From Flavobacteriaceae bacterium (lineage in GTDB: Bacteria; Bacteroidota; Bacteroidia; Flavobacteriales; Flavobacteriaceae), in NCBI GenBank assembly GCA_947482805.1, contig CANKLK010000006.1:1-33957 (forward strand): 33,957 nt of DNA. The letters are read 5' to 3'. Shown here piece by piece: positions 1 to 6,700 of the stretch. A program made the translations under genes and the position numbers. Below the pieces are notes generated by a model. It saw only the letters and a list, made by a program, of their open reading frames with translations. It had not been told where the DNA came from and searched no databases. Every line of letters begins with the position of its first letter. The first letter of the stretch is position 1.

Positions 1-486
1 ATTTTTATAGGCTTTTAAGCCGCAGTTGAAATCATTAAGTTTAACGCCAGACGTTTTTCGTGCAGCCCAATTAAATAATTTGGAAGGCAAATTTTTACCT
101 ATAACCGAATCGTAACGTTTCTTTTTCCATCCTGAAACCAAATCATAATTTTGATTGGTTATCATGTTGAATAAATCCGGAATTTCCTCCGGACTATCTT
201 GCAAATCGGCATCCATAGTAATAATTACGTCTCCTTTAGCTTTAGCAAAACCGGCATGTAAAGCTTGAGATTTTCCAAAATTAGTAAGGAACTGAATTCC
301 TTTTACATTTGTATTTTCTTTCGAAAGTTTTTCAATAATTTGCCACGACTCATCCGTACTCCCATCATCAATGAAAATAACTTCATAAGAATAATTGTGG
401 GTTGTCATTACTTTGACAATCCATTGGTGTAATTCTGGTAAAGATTCCTGTTCGTTAAGAAGCGGAATTATTATGGATAGATTCAT
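1..486 (-). CDS. Family 2 glycosyltransferase, N-terminal part (gene runs off the window)
   Basis: I translated this strand by hand: 162 residues are open from the ATG at 486 to the window edge, so the C-terminal part is missing. The start MNLSIIIPLLNEQESL, the segment VIFIDDGSTDESW and the metal-binding region ITMDADLQDSPEEIPDL are the GT-A fold signatures of the DPM1/GtrB-like branch of GT2, which transfers a sugar from a nucleotide donor, often to undecaprenyl or dolichyl phosphate. NFGKSQALHAGF and the later DFNCGLKAY also fit that branch. In the family a C-terminal pair of membrane helices often follows, but it would lie outside the window. The start codon directly abuts the stop codon of the DUF4199 gene (TAA then ATG, no spacer), so the two are probably translationally coupled. 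The acceptor is unknown. Confidence 0.9.
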   Translation of the reverse strand, partial: MNLSIIIPLLNEQESLPELHQWIVKVMTTHNYSYEVIFIDDGSTDESWQIIEKLSKENTNVKGIQFLTNFGKSQALHAGFAKAKGDVIITMDADLQDSPEEIPDLFNMITNQNYDLVSGWKKKRYDSVIGKNLPSKLFNWAARKTSGVKLNDFNCGLKAYKN

Positions 487-1026
487 TTATAAACTGTTTG
501 GTCTTTCTTTTTTAAGTATTGCTCCGATTATCAATGAATAAATCAATCCAATAAAAGCATACATAACAATAGTTATTGGCACAATAACAAAAGGGCTCAT
601 CATTTTTTCAGTCATTGACAATGCCATTTCGGTTTGCTCTTTGGGTTGGCCTTCTCCTTGTTTTATTACAGCTTCTTTTGCTTGGTTTATAATTTTTTCT
701 CCAAATTCAGGGAAAATCATATCAAAGATGACATAAAATATAGCATACATTAATGCGGCTATTATGCAAATAGTTACTCCGATTTTTAAACATTCAGCAA
801 ATGAAATGAAACCTGAATTAAATTTATCTTTGAAATTATTGCATCCAATAACAATCAAAGTAATAGGAAGAATCAGAAAATTTAAGATATTGATAGTTAT
901 ACCGTATGCTTTGTCTTCAGATGTAAGGTCAAAAGAATACGATATTACAAGTTCAAGAATCATAATGATTCCGAAAATAACGCCATATTGTATGGCCGAC
1001 TTAGAAGGAGAAATAGTTTTTCCCAT
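487..1026 (-). CDS. DUF4199 family integral membrane protein
   Basis: This 179-residue protein has four hydrophobic segments, at about residues 14-31, 43-61, 83-107 and 145-168. A charged, Gln/Glu-rich loop lies between the third and fourth (about 110-138). The pattern, including the N-terminal YGVIFGIIMI and the FKDKFNSGFISFAECLKIG segment, matches DUF4199 proteins of Bacteroidota, whose biochemical role is not known. It is the first gene of a two-gene minus-strand unit with a GT2 glycosyltransferase. That pairing suggests a membrane partner in cell-envelope glycan or lipid glycosylation, which is inference from context only. A -7-like element lies upstream at 1062-1055. Confidence 0.85.
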   Translation of the reverse strand: MGKTISPSKSAIQYGVIFGIIMILELVISYSFDLTSEDKAYGITINILNFLILPITLIVIGCNNFKDKFNSGFISFAECLKIGVTICIIAALMYAIFYVIFDMIFPEFGEKIINQAKEAVIKQGEGQPKEQTEMALSMTEKMMSPFVIVPITIVMYAFIGLIYSLIIGAILKKERPNSL

Positions 1027-1054
1027 AAGTTTTGTTTAGGTTTTGATTAATTAA

Positions 1055-1062
1055 CAAAGATA
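1055..1062 (-). promoter_or_regulatory. Possible -7 element of the DUF4199-glycosyltransferase unit
   Basis: On the minus strand the octamer TATCTTTG matches the Bacteroidota -7 consensus TAnnTTTG and lies about 29 nt before the DUF4199 start codon. The nearest TTG upstream is 29 nt away rather than the usual 17-20, so the -33 half is not convincing. Confidence 0.4.
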
Positions 1063-1120
1063 GTAATTCCGTAATTACTTTTTGGTAAGTGCAAAACAAT
1101 TAAAAAAAGTTACAGATTGG

Positions 1121-1150
1121 TTTGATTTTTAAAAAATAATTGTATTTTTG
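1121..1150 (+). promoter_or_regulatory. Bacteroidota-type promoter of rpmE (bL31)
   Basis: TTTG at 1121-1124, an 18-nt spacer and TATTTTTG at 1143-1150 match the primary-sigma consensus of Bacteroidota (TTG, then TAnnTTTG). Transcription would start near 1156, giving a 5' leader of about 100 nt before the bL31 start codon. Confidence 0.75.
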
Positions 1151-1182
1151 CACACTCTAAATAAAAAAGATAAATAAAAGTT

Positions 1183-1229
1183 GTAGCTAGTTTATACCTT
1201 TCAAAGTGAAAGCTTCAAAATAAAACTAC
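1183..1229 (+). promoter_or_regulatory. Structured 5' leader of the bL31 mRNA (candidate r-protein leader)
   Basis: The leader can fold into an outer helix TAGTTT (1188-1193) with AAACTA (1223-1228) and an apical hairpin CTTTCA (1198-1203) with TGAAAG (1207-1212), loop AAG. It lies between the predicted transcription start near 1156 and the ATG at 1256. Autoregulatory RNA leaders are known for several ribosomal proteins, including L31 in other phyla. A function here is inference from position and foldability. Confidence 0.4.
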
Positions 1230-1255
1230 TTCATAACAATAAAAAGATTTACAAA

Positions 1256-1507
1256 ATGAAACAAGGAATTCACCCAGAAAATTACAGATTAGTTGCTTTT
1301 AAAGACATGTCAAATGATGATGTTTTTATTACTAAATCAACAGTAGAAACAAAAGAAACAATCACTCACGAAGGTGTTGAATATCCAGTTTTCAAAATGG
1401 AGATTTCTAGAACTTCTCATCCTTTTTACACAGGTAAATCTAAACTTATCGATACTGCAGGACGTATTGATAAATTCAAAACTAAATACGCTAAGCATTC
1501 AAAATAA
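1256..1507 (+). CDS. rpmE2: Ribosomal protein bL31, type B (zinc-free form)
   Basis: The 83-residue product is a component of the 50S subunit at the central protuberance and the bridge to the 30S subunit. The start [15 protein letters not shown], the central [19 protein letters not shown] and the end [13 protein letters not shown] are typical of bL31. The CxxC zinc pair found in type A bL31 is absent, as is the usual N-terminal Cys, so this is the type B (C-minus) paralogue. In other bacteria type B replaces type A under zinc limitation. In many Bacteroidota it is the only copy, so a zinc response should not be assumed. The gene is monocistronic: it has its own consensus promoter, a structured leader and a strong terminator just downstream. 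Confidence 0.95.
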   Translation: MKQGIHPENYRLVAFKDMSNDDVFITKSTVETKETITHEGVEYPVFKMEISRTSHPFYTGKSKLIDTAGRIDKFKTKYAKHSK

Positions 1508-1532
1508 ATATTTTAGAGTCTCAATTTATATA

Positions 1533-1562
1533 AAACCATTCACGAAAGTGAGTGGTTTTTTT
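1533..1562 (+). terminator. Intrinsic terminator after rpmE
   Basis: AAACCATTCAC (1533-1543) pairs with GTGAGTGGTTT (1548-1558) through one G-U pair and a GAAA loop, followed by a run of T to 1562. Confidence 0.9.
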
Positions 1563-1612
1563 ATGCAATAAACTTTGTAACTTTGGCACCTTGCAACTTT
1601 GATACTTAAAAA

Positions 1613-2788
1613 ATGAACTACATACTTTTTGACGGAACAGTTCGTAACGCACTTTTACCATTTACTTTCACAAGACCAGTAGCCGATATCCGTATCGGAA
1701 TTTTAACTATACGTGAAAAATGGGAAAAATATTTAGGTTATACCACCACCACTTTGACCGAAGAATACCTTTCAGAAAAGTTTCCAATGGTTGAAATGGA
1801 AGACAATGTTATGATTAATGCATCGTTTTTGCCAAATGATATTTTAGTAGAAATGGTTAAAAATTTAGAAAAAAATCAAGCCATTTTTCAAGGTGAAGAA
1901 GTGATTGCTTTTTATACGAATGATACCCAGGAAGAAGTCGATTTTGATAGTTATGAAATAATAGAATTCAATGAAGAATGTATAAAAGTGCAGCATACTT
2001 GGGATATTTTTGCCAAAAATGATGCAGCATTAAGAGAAGATTTTGAACTTATTACTGAAAGCAGAAACTCACAACCTATTCCAAAAAGTGTTAATGTAAT
2101 TGCTCCGGAAAACATTTTTATTGAAGAAGGAGCAAGGCTTGAATTTGTCACTTTAAACGCATCAACCGGACCAATCTATATTGGGAAAAATGCCGAAATC
2201 ATGGAAGGTTCCGTAATTAGAGGGCCATTTGCTTTGTGCGAATCAGGCAGAGTCAAGTTGGCTTCCAAAGTTTATGGGGCTACCACCGTTGGGCCACATT
2301 CCGTCATTGGTGGTGAAGTAAGTAATTCGGTTTTGTTTGGTTATTCTAATAAAGGGCATGAAGGATTTTTAGGAAATGCTGTTCTTGGTGAATGGTGTAA
2401 TATTGGTGCGGATAGCAATAATTCAAATCTAAAAAATAACTATGAAGAAGTGCGTTTGTGGAGTTATGAAACCGAAGGTTTTGCAAAAACCGGACTTCAA
2501 TTCTGCGGATTAATGATGGGTGATCATAGTAAATGTGGCATCAATACGATGTTCAATACTGGAACTGTGGTTGGTGTTTCTGCTAATATTTTTGGAGCTG
2601 GTTTTCCACGTAATTTTGTGCCAAGTTTTTCTTGGGGCGGAGCTTCAGGATTCACAACTTATTTAACTTCTAAGGCGTTTCAAACTGCCAAGATTGTTAT
2701 GGCACGAAGACAGGTTGAATTTTCTGAACAAGATGCTAAGATTTTGGAACATGTTTTTGAAATCACTAAAAAATATAGAAAAGAATAG
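1613..2788 (+). CDS. GlmU-like sugar nucleotidyltransferase/acetyltransferase (alternative bacteroidotal GlmU)
   Basis: The protein has 391 residues. The N-terminal part (about 1-160) starts MNYILFDGTVRNALLPFTFTRP and stands where a nucleotidyltransferase domain should be. The C-terminal part (about 165-360) is a left-handed beta-helix with hexapeptide-type turns such as IYIGKNAEIMEGSVIRGPF, followed by GNAVLGEWCNIGADSNNSNL. This layout matches the alternative bacterial GlmU family of Bacteroidota, annotated as UDP-GlcNAc diphosphorylase/glucosamine-1-phosphate N-acetyltransferase. If correct, it makes UDP-GlcNAc for peptidoglycan and LPS in the cytoplasm. The canonical GlmU pyrophosphorylase loop (LAAGxGTRM) is absent, and the first domain is shorter than in classic GlmU (about 230 residues). 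Three AACTTTG repeats lie just upstream (1571-1601). The family assignment is firm; the enzymatic activity is by family annotation only. Confidence 0.85.
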   Translation: MNYILFDGTVRNALLPFTFTRPVADIRIGILTIREKWEKYLGYTTTTLTEEYLSEKFPMVEMEDNVMINASFLPNDILVEMVKNLEKNQAIFQGEEVIAFYTNDTQEEVDFDSYEIIEFNEECIKVQHTWDIFAKNDAALREDFELITESRNSQPIPKSVNVIAPENIFIEEGARLEFVTLNASTGPIYIGKNAEIMEGSVIRGPFALCESGRVKLASKVYGATTVGPHSVIGGEVSNSVLFGYSNKGHEGFLGNAVLGEWCNIGADSNNSNLKNNYEEVRLWSYETEGFAKTGLQFCGLMMGDHSKCGINTMFNTGTVVGVSANIFGAGFPRNFVPSFSWGGASGFTTYLTSKAFQTAKIVMARRQVEFSEQDAKILEHVFEITKKYRKE

Positions 2789-2843
2789 ATTTAATTTGAA
2801 AATATGTCAATTTGAGTATTGATTACATTTCCAAATTTCCAAA

Positions 2844-2873
2844 TTGTTTAATTTCCAAATTAACATATCTTTA
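2844..2873 (+). promoter_or_regulatory. Probable promoter of mtaB
   Basis: TTG at 2844-2846, a 19-nt spacer and TATCTTTA at 2866-2873 fit the Bacteroidota consensus with one change (final A for G). The element is embedded in TTTCCAAAT tandem repeats (about 2828-2860). The mtaB start codon is 43 nt further on. Confidence 0.55.
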
Positions 2874-2916
2874 CACCCTTAATTTTTGACAACGATTTCA
2901 TTAATTGAGAATACTT

Positions 2917-4245
2917 ATGGAACTAAAAAAGAAAGTTGCCTTTTATACTCTAGGTTGCAAACTCAACTTCTCCGAAACTTCTACTATCGCGAGAAATTTT
3001 CAGGACGAAGGTTTTGACCGCGTCGATTTTGAAGAAATTGCTGATATTTATGTCATCAATACGTGCTCGGTTACCGATAATGCCGACAAGCAATTTAAAC
3101 ATATTGTAAAGAAAGCGATGAAGCTTAACGATAAAGCATTTGTTGCTGCTGTGGGTTGCTATGCACAATTAAAACCCGAAGAATTAGCTGCAGTTGACGG
3201 TGTTGATTTGGTTTTGGGTGCCACTGAAAAATTTAAAATCACCGATTATATAAATGATTTGTCCAAAAATGATATGGGCGAAGTGCATTCATGTGAAATT
3301 GAAGATGCCGATTTCTACGTTGGAAGCTATTCTATTGGCGATAGAACGCGTGCATTTCTGAAAGTTCAGGATGGTTGCGACTATAAATGTACCTATTGTA
3401 CAATTCCTTTGGCACGAGGTATTTCAAGAAGTGACGCTTTGGAAAATGTATTGAAAAATGCTTCTGATATTTCGAAACAGGGAATAAAAGAAATCGTTTT
3501 GACCGGTGTGAATATTGGAGATTATGGCAAAGGAGAATTTGGAAATAAAAAACATGAACATACTTTTCTCGATTTAGTTCAGGCGCTTGACAAAGTGGAA
3601 GGCATTGAAAGACTTCGGATTTCGTCTATCGAACCAAATCTATTGAAAAACGAAACTATAGAATTTGTATCGAATAGTCGAACATTTGTACCGCACTTTC
3701 ATATTCCATTACAATCCGGAAGCAATGATATTTTGAAGAAAATGAAGCGTCGTTATTTGCGCGAAGTATATACAGAAAGAGTTAACAAAATCCGTGAAGT
3801 AATGCCTTATGCCTGTATTGGGGTTGATGTTATTGTTGGTTTTCCAGGGGAAACAGATGAAAATTTCTTAGAAACGTATAATTTTCTAAACGAAATGGAC
3901 ATATCATATTTACACGTTTTTACTTATTCGGAAAGAGATAATACAGAAGCTGCCGAATTGCCGGATGTTGTTCCGATGAATGTGAGAAACAAAAGAAGTA
4001 AAATGCTACGCGGTTTATCCGTAAAAAAACGCCGTGCTTTTTATGAAAGCCAGATAGGAACTAATAGAACGGTACTTTTTGAAAGCGAAAACAAAGAAGG
4101 TTATATTCACGGTTTTACCGAAAATTACGTAAAAGTCAAAACCCTGTGGAATCCGGAATTAGCCAATACTTTACACAAAATTAATTTGACAAAAATAGAT
4201 GAGGATGGAAGTGTCAGATTAGAATTTGTAAATGTTGAAGCATAA
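2917..4245 (+). CDS. mtaB: tRNA t6A37 methylthiotransferase MtaB
   Basis: MtaB is a radical-SAM enzyme with two [4Fe-4S] clusters that converts N6-threonylcarbamoyladenosine at position 37 of ANN-decoding tRNAs into the 2-methylthio form. Counting from the ATG at 2917 (442 residues), the N-terminal UPF0004 domain carries the three auxiliary-cluster cysteines C14 (TLGCKLN), C50 (NTCSVT) and C81 (VGCYAQ). The radical-SAM triad C154, C158, C161 is in DGCDYKCTYC. A TRAM-like RNA-binding end (about 375-440) closes the protein. GCKLN, in place of the GCQMN of MiaB, marks the MtaB subfamily. The frame is open back to a TTG at 2905, but the ATG at 2917 gives the usual MtaB N-terminus, so I use it. 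It appears monocistronic and ends before a strong hairpin terminator. Confidence 0.95.
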   Translation: MELKKKVAFYTLGCKLNFSETSTIARNFQDEGFDRVDFEEIADIYVINTCSVTDNADKQFKHIVKKAMKLNDKAFVAAVGCYAQLKPEELAAVDGVDLVLGATEKFKITDYINDLSKNDMGEVHSCEIEDADFYVGSYSIGDRTRAFLKVQDGCDYKCTYCTIPLARGISRSDALENVLKNASDISKQGIKEIVLTGVNIGDYGKGEFGNKKHEHTFLDLVQALDKVEGIERLRISSIEPNLLKNETIEFVSNSRTFVPHFHIPLQSGSNDILKKMKRRYLREVYTERVNKIREVMPYACIGVDVIVGFPGETDENFLETYNFLNEMDISYLHVFTYSERDNTEAAELPDVVPMNVRNKRSKMLRGLSVKKRRAFYESQIGTNRTVLFESENKEGYIHGFTENYVKVKTLWNPELANTLHKINLTKIDEDGSVRLEFVNVEA

Positions 4246-4246
4246 A

Positions 4247-4284
4247 AAATGTCCTCTCGTTTATTGGAATGAGAGGACGTTTTA
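4247..4284. terminator. Bidirectional terminator between mtaB and the GNAT-like gene
   Basis: GTCCTCTC (4251-4258) pairs perfectly with GAGAGGAC (4271-4278). It is flanked by an A-rich run on the left and TTTTATTT on the right, so it can stop transcripts from both convergent genes. Confidence 0.9.
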
Positions 4285-4289
4285 TTTAA

Positions 4290-4601
4290 TTATATTTTAA
4301 TTCCAGGCGGAAGTAAATCTTTATAACAACTATTCTTTCTAAAGAAAAGTGCAATTTTTGGTAAAATCGGAACTACTTTTAACTTTCTTTCGTAAGCAAT
4401 TTCCATAATGTTTTTAAGTAAATCGTTAATGAATTCATCATTGTTGAAACCATCAAAAGCATTTATTCTTGTTAAGAAAATCTTTTTCTCCTGAAACGAA
4501 TATTCTACAGAAATTAATTTTCCATCTACCAAAGTTTCAAACTGACGAGCGAAAGTATTGTCTTTAATCTCTATTTTTTCTATAAATGCGGTTACTTCCA
4601 T
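4290..4601 (-). CDS. Small GNAT-like acetyltransferase (Acetyltransf_CG type), possibly degenerate
   Basis: The 103-residue protein matches the minimal GNAT family (COG2388, 'YjdJ/GTN1-like'). It has an N-terminal strand pair ending LVDGKLISVEYSF, a strand IFLTRINAF, then a helix and LKVVPILPKIALFFRKN, where the family has KVVPLCPFVAxYIRKHPEY. The family's acetyl-CoA pyrophosphate loop, normally around (R/Q)GxGxG/A after that strand, is not recognisable here: the positions read AFDGFNNDEFINDLL. Acetyltransferase activity is therefore doubtful and the protein may have another use for the fold. It is monocistronic, with a good minus-strand promoter at 4661-4633, and is divergent from the hydrolase gene. 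Confidence 0.75.
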   Translation of the reverse strand: MEVTAFIEKIEIKDNTFARQFETLVDGKLISVEYSFQEKKIFLTRINAFDGFNNDEFINDLLKNIMEIAYERKLKVVPILPKIALFFRKNSCYKDLLPPGIKI

Positions 4602-4632
4602 GTGATTGTAAACAAAAAGGATTAATTTTAGG

Positions 4633-4661
4633 CAAAGTTACTAATAATTAACCGGTTTCAA
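4633..4661 (-). promoter_or_regulatory. Promoter of the GNAT-like gene
   Basis: On the minus strand TTG (4661-4659), an 18-nt spacer and TAACTTTG (4640-4633) match the Bacteroidota consensus exactly. It ends about 30 nt before the start codon at 4601 and its upstream end is 8 nt from the divergent hydrolase gene. Confidence 0.7.
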
Positions 4662-4669
4662 GTTAAATA

Positions 4670-5335
4670 ATGTCAAAAATTCATGTTTATTTTATGCCAG
4701 GAATGGCTGCCAGTTCAGGTATTTTTGAACGAATTCATTTACCAACTGAAACTTTTGAAATGCATTTACTGGAATGGGTTTTACCCAATAAAAATGAATC
4801 ATTGAAAGAGTACGCTAGGCATATGGCAAAAAACATAAAGCATGAAAATGTTATCTTGGTTGGAGTTTCATTTGGTGGTATTTTGGTTCAGGAAATGAAA
4901 CCATTTGTGAATCCCAAAAAAGTGATCATCATTTCGAGCATAAAATCAAATGCAGAATTATCAAGACAAATGAAAGTTGCTAAATCCACAAAAGCATACA
5001 AACTTATACCGACCAAACTATTTGAAAACATTGAGTTTTTAGCCAAATTTACTTTTGGTTCCTCTGTTTTAAAACAAAAATTAGAACGCTATGAAAAGTT
5101 TCTTTCCTTTCGGGACAAAAGCTATTTAGATTGGGCAATAGAACAATTAATCAATTGGAACCGAACAATAATAGACAACGAAATTATTCATATTCATGGC
5201 GATGCGGATGAAGTTTTTCCTATAAAATATATTAATAAACCTATCCATGTTAAAGGTGGAACACACATAATGATTATATCAAAATACAGATGGTTTAACG
5301 AAAATTTACCTAAAATTATGTTAGACAATTACTGA
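4670..5335 (+). CDS. Alpha/beta hydrolase fold protein
   Basis: This 221-residue protein shows the compact alpha/beta hydrolase layout without a signal peptide, so it is probably cytoplasmic. The first strand and oxyanion region are VYFMPGMAASSGIFE, and the nucleophile elbow is GVSFGG with Ser67. The acid is in HGDADEVFP (Asp178 or Asp180) and the histidine is in GGTHIMI (His199). All three triad positions are therefore present in the right order. The lid region (about 95-165) is Lys-rich and gives no clue to the substrate. The gene is close (40 nt) to the following lytic transglycosylase gene, possibly co-transcribed. The substrate is unknown. Confidence 0.8.
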   Translation: MSKIHVYFMPGMAASSGIFERIHLPTETFEMHLLEWVLPNKNESLKEYARHMAKNIKHENVILVGVSFGGILVQEMKPFVNPKKVIIISSIKSNAELSRQMKVAKSTKAYKLIPTKLFENIEFLAKFTFGSSVLKQKLERYEKFLSFRDKSYLDWAIEQLINWNRTIIDNEIIHIHGDADEVFPIKYINKPIHVKGGTHIMIISKYRWFNENLPKIMLDNY

Positions 5336-5375
5336 AATTAGGCCATTTATTGTAGTTTTACCAATATAAAATGAA

Positions 5376-6275
5376 ATGAAAATGAAAACGAATAAAGCCC
5401 TTTTATCTACTATTGGAGTAATTTTAATCGCAGGAATTCTAATTTTTGGAGTTTCTGGTGATAGCAAAGATAAATTACTACATGAAGGGACAGCAATGTA
5501 TTTCCCAAATGCTGTTGATTTTGCAGGTGAAACAGCACCATTACAAATTACTGATGTAAAAGAACGATTAGACAGAGAATTACTTATAAATGCCAATTTG
5601 CATGCTACAACTGTGCTCATAATTAAGAGAGCTAACAGAGCTTTTCCTGTCATTGAGCCTATTCTTCAAAAGTACAGCATTCCTGATGATTTCAAATATT
5701 TAGCCGTAATCGAAAGTGGTTTGACTAATGCAGTTTCAGGTGCAGGTGCAAAAGGTGTTTGGCAGTTTATGCCTGATACTGCTAAAGAAAAAGGAATGGA
5801 AGTCAATGATATTGTTGATGAGCGCTATCATTTGGAAAAAGCTACCGAAGCGGCTTGTAAATATTTGTTGTCTGCCAAAGAAAAATTCGGTTCATGGACA
5901 TTGGCCGCGGCCTCTTACAACGGAGGGATGACTGGAGTTGGAAAAAAAATAGAAGAACAAAAAGTTTCCAATTACTATGATTTGGCTCTTACAGAAGAAA
6001 CATCGCGTTATGTTTTTAGAATTTTAGCTTTAAAAGAAATTATGAGAAATCCTGCCAAATACGGTTTTAGTATATTTTCCAGCGATTTGTATTCTCAAAT
6101 TCCTTCCAAAAAAATTGAAATCGACAGTAGTATTAATGATTTAGCTGATTTTGCTAAAACGCAAGGTATAAACTATAAAATTCTTAAAATTCATAATCCT
6201 TGGTTACGTGACAAAAAGTTACTAAATCCAACGAATAAAAAATACGAAATTGAAATTCCGTTGTCGGGATATTAA
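5376..6275 (+). CDS. Membrane-anchored lytic transglycosylase (SLT/GH23, MltD-like)
   Basis: Lytic transglycosylases cleave the MurNAc-GlcNAc bond of peptidoglycan, forming 1,6-anhydro ends. This 299-residue protein begins with a membrane segment (about residues 9-27) and then has a periplasmic SLT domain (about 95-215). The catalytic glutamate is E113 in YLAVIESGL. The family motifs GAKGVWQFMPDTA and LAAASYNGG follow. The C-terminal 60 residues resemble the linker that precedes LysM modules in MltD, but no complete LysM repeat is visible, so cell-wall binding would rely on the SLT domain. The first ATG (5371) runs into a stop after two codons, so translation starts at 5376. The gene is followed by about 115 nt without features before the ilv promoter. 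Confidence 0.9.
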   Translation: MKMKTNKALLSTIGVILIAGILIFGVSGDSKDKLLHEGTAMYFPNAVDFAGETAPLQITDVKERLDRELLINANLHATTVLIIKRANRAFPVIEPILQKYSIPDDFKYLAVIESGLTNAVSGAGAKGVWQFMPDTAKEKGMEVNDIVDERYHLEKATEAACKYLLSAKEKFGSWTLAAASYNGGMTGVGKKIEEQKVSNYYDLALTEETSRYVFRILALKEIMRNPAKYGFSIFSSDLYSQIPSKKIEIDSSINDLADFAKTQGINYKILKIHNPWLRDKKLLNPTNKKYEIEIPLSGY

Positions 6276-6390
6276 TTTACAGATATAGAATTATCTGGAT
6301 CTATAAATGTTAATTTGATTATAATAACAGCATTTTATTAAAATATTAATAAAAACTCGCTAACTTGAGATTTTATTTGAATTATTATAG

Positions 6391-6419
6391 TTGTTTTTCC
6401 AGATAAGCTAATAAATTTG
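6391..6419 (+). promoter_or_regulatory. Promoter of the ilv operon
   Basis: TTG (6391-6393), an 18-nt spacer and TAAATTTG (6412-6419) match the Bacteroidota consensus exactly. The start point would be near 6425, upstream of both leader peptides and both terminator hairpins. I saw no second promoter between 6420 and 6700. The 425 nt between the transglycosylase gene and ilvE hold this promoter and the two leader modules. The stretch 6276-6390 shows nothing else recognisable. Confidence 0.75.
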
Positions 6420-6441
6420 TAAAATAAAAATTAAGTAATAA

Positions 6442-6516
6442 ATGTATTTAAATTCAAACAGCATCAACGTTATTGTCATTGAAATTTTAAAGTTTCAGAG
6501 GAAGATGTTTGTATAA
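6442..6516 (+). CDS. Candidate ilv leader peptide 1
   Basis: A 24-codon ORF begins about 17 nt after the predicted transcription start. Codons 8-16 read INVIVIEIL, so seven of nine are Ile, Val or Leu. The stop at 6514-6516 is 10 nt before a terminator hairpin (6526-6557). This is the arrangement of ribosome-mediated attenuation in amino acid operons: a ribosome stalled at uncharged Ile/Val/Leu codons would alter folding of the downstream hairpin. AGG AAG (codons 20-21) contains GGAAG, complementary to CTTCC at 6531-6535 in the left arm of that hairpin, a short possible antiterminator. It is too short to have a function as a protein. Confidence 0.6.
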   Translation: MYLNSNSINVIVIEILKFQRKMFV

Positions 6517-6525
6517 AAAATATTC

Positions 6526-6557
6526 AAAACCTTCCCATAGAGAAGGTTTTTGTTTTT
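6526..6557 (+). terminator. Attenuator terminator 1 in the ilv leader
   Basis: AAAACCTTC (6526-6534) pairs perfectly over 9 bp with GAAGGTTTT (6542-6550), loop CCATAGA, and is followed by T5-G-T5 (6547-6557). It lies inside the ilv leader, downstream of the only visible promoter and of leader ORF 1. It would therefore block the operon unless bypassed. Confidence 0.8.
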
Positions 6558-6566
6558 AAAAATAAG

Positions 6567-6617
6567 ATGAAAAATTTAGTAATCATTATTGTCATTATCA
6601 TTATTCGTTTTATGTGA
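6567..6617 (+). CDS. Candidate ilv leader peptide 2
   Basis: A 16-codon ORF, MKNLVIIIVIIIIRFM, holds seven Ile, two Val and one Leu codon, ten of them in an unbroken run (codons 4-13). It begins 10 nt after the T-run of terminator 1 and stops 27 nt before terminator 2, which precedes ilvE by 19 nt. The composition and position are what is expected of an Ile-sensing leader peptide for an ilv operon. This is the more convincing of the two leader ORFs. Confidence 0.85.
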   Translation: MKNLVIIIVIIIIRFM

Positions 6618-6644
6618 CGAGCTAGGATTGTAGTAACTTATAGT

Positions 6645-6681
6645 AAGCCTTCCTCAGTCATAATTGGGAAAGGCTTTTTTT
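6645..6681 (+). terminator. Attenuator terminator 2 before ilvE
   Basis: AAGCCTT (6645-6651) pairs with AAGGCTT (6670-6676), and CC/GG adds two more pairs across a bulged A. A run of seven T follows (6675-6681). AGGA at 6624-6627 could pair with TCCT at 6651-6654 as a weak competitor; I saw no long antiterminator. Confidence 0.85.
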
Positions 6682-6700
6682 AAATTAAAAAATTAAGTAA

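Noticed and set aside
2905..2916. TTG at 2905 as the start of mtaB
   Set aside because: The ATG at 2917 gives the standard MtaB N-terminus; the four extra residues add nothing conserved.
5321..5653. Minus-strand ORF of 110 codons across the hydrolase/transglycosylase junction
   Set aside because: Overlaps the signal-anchor and start of the transglycosylase gene; the sequence has no family features.
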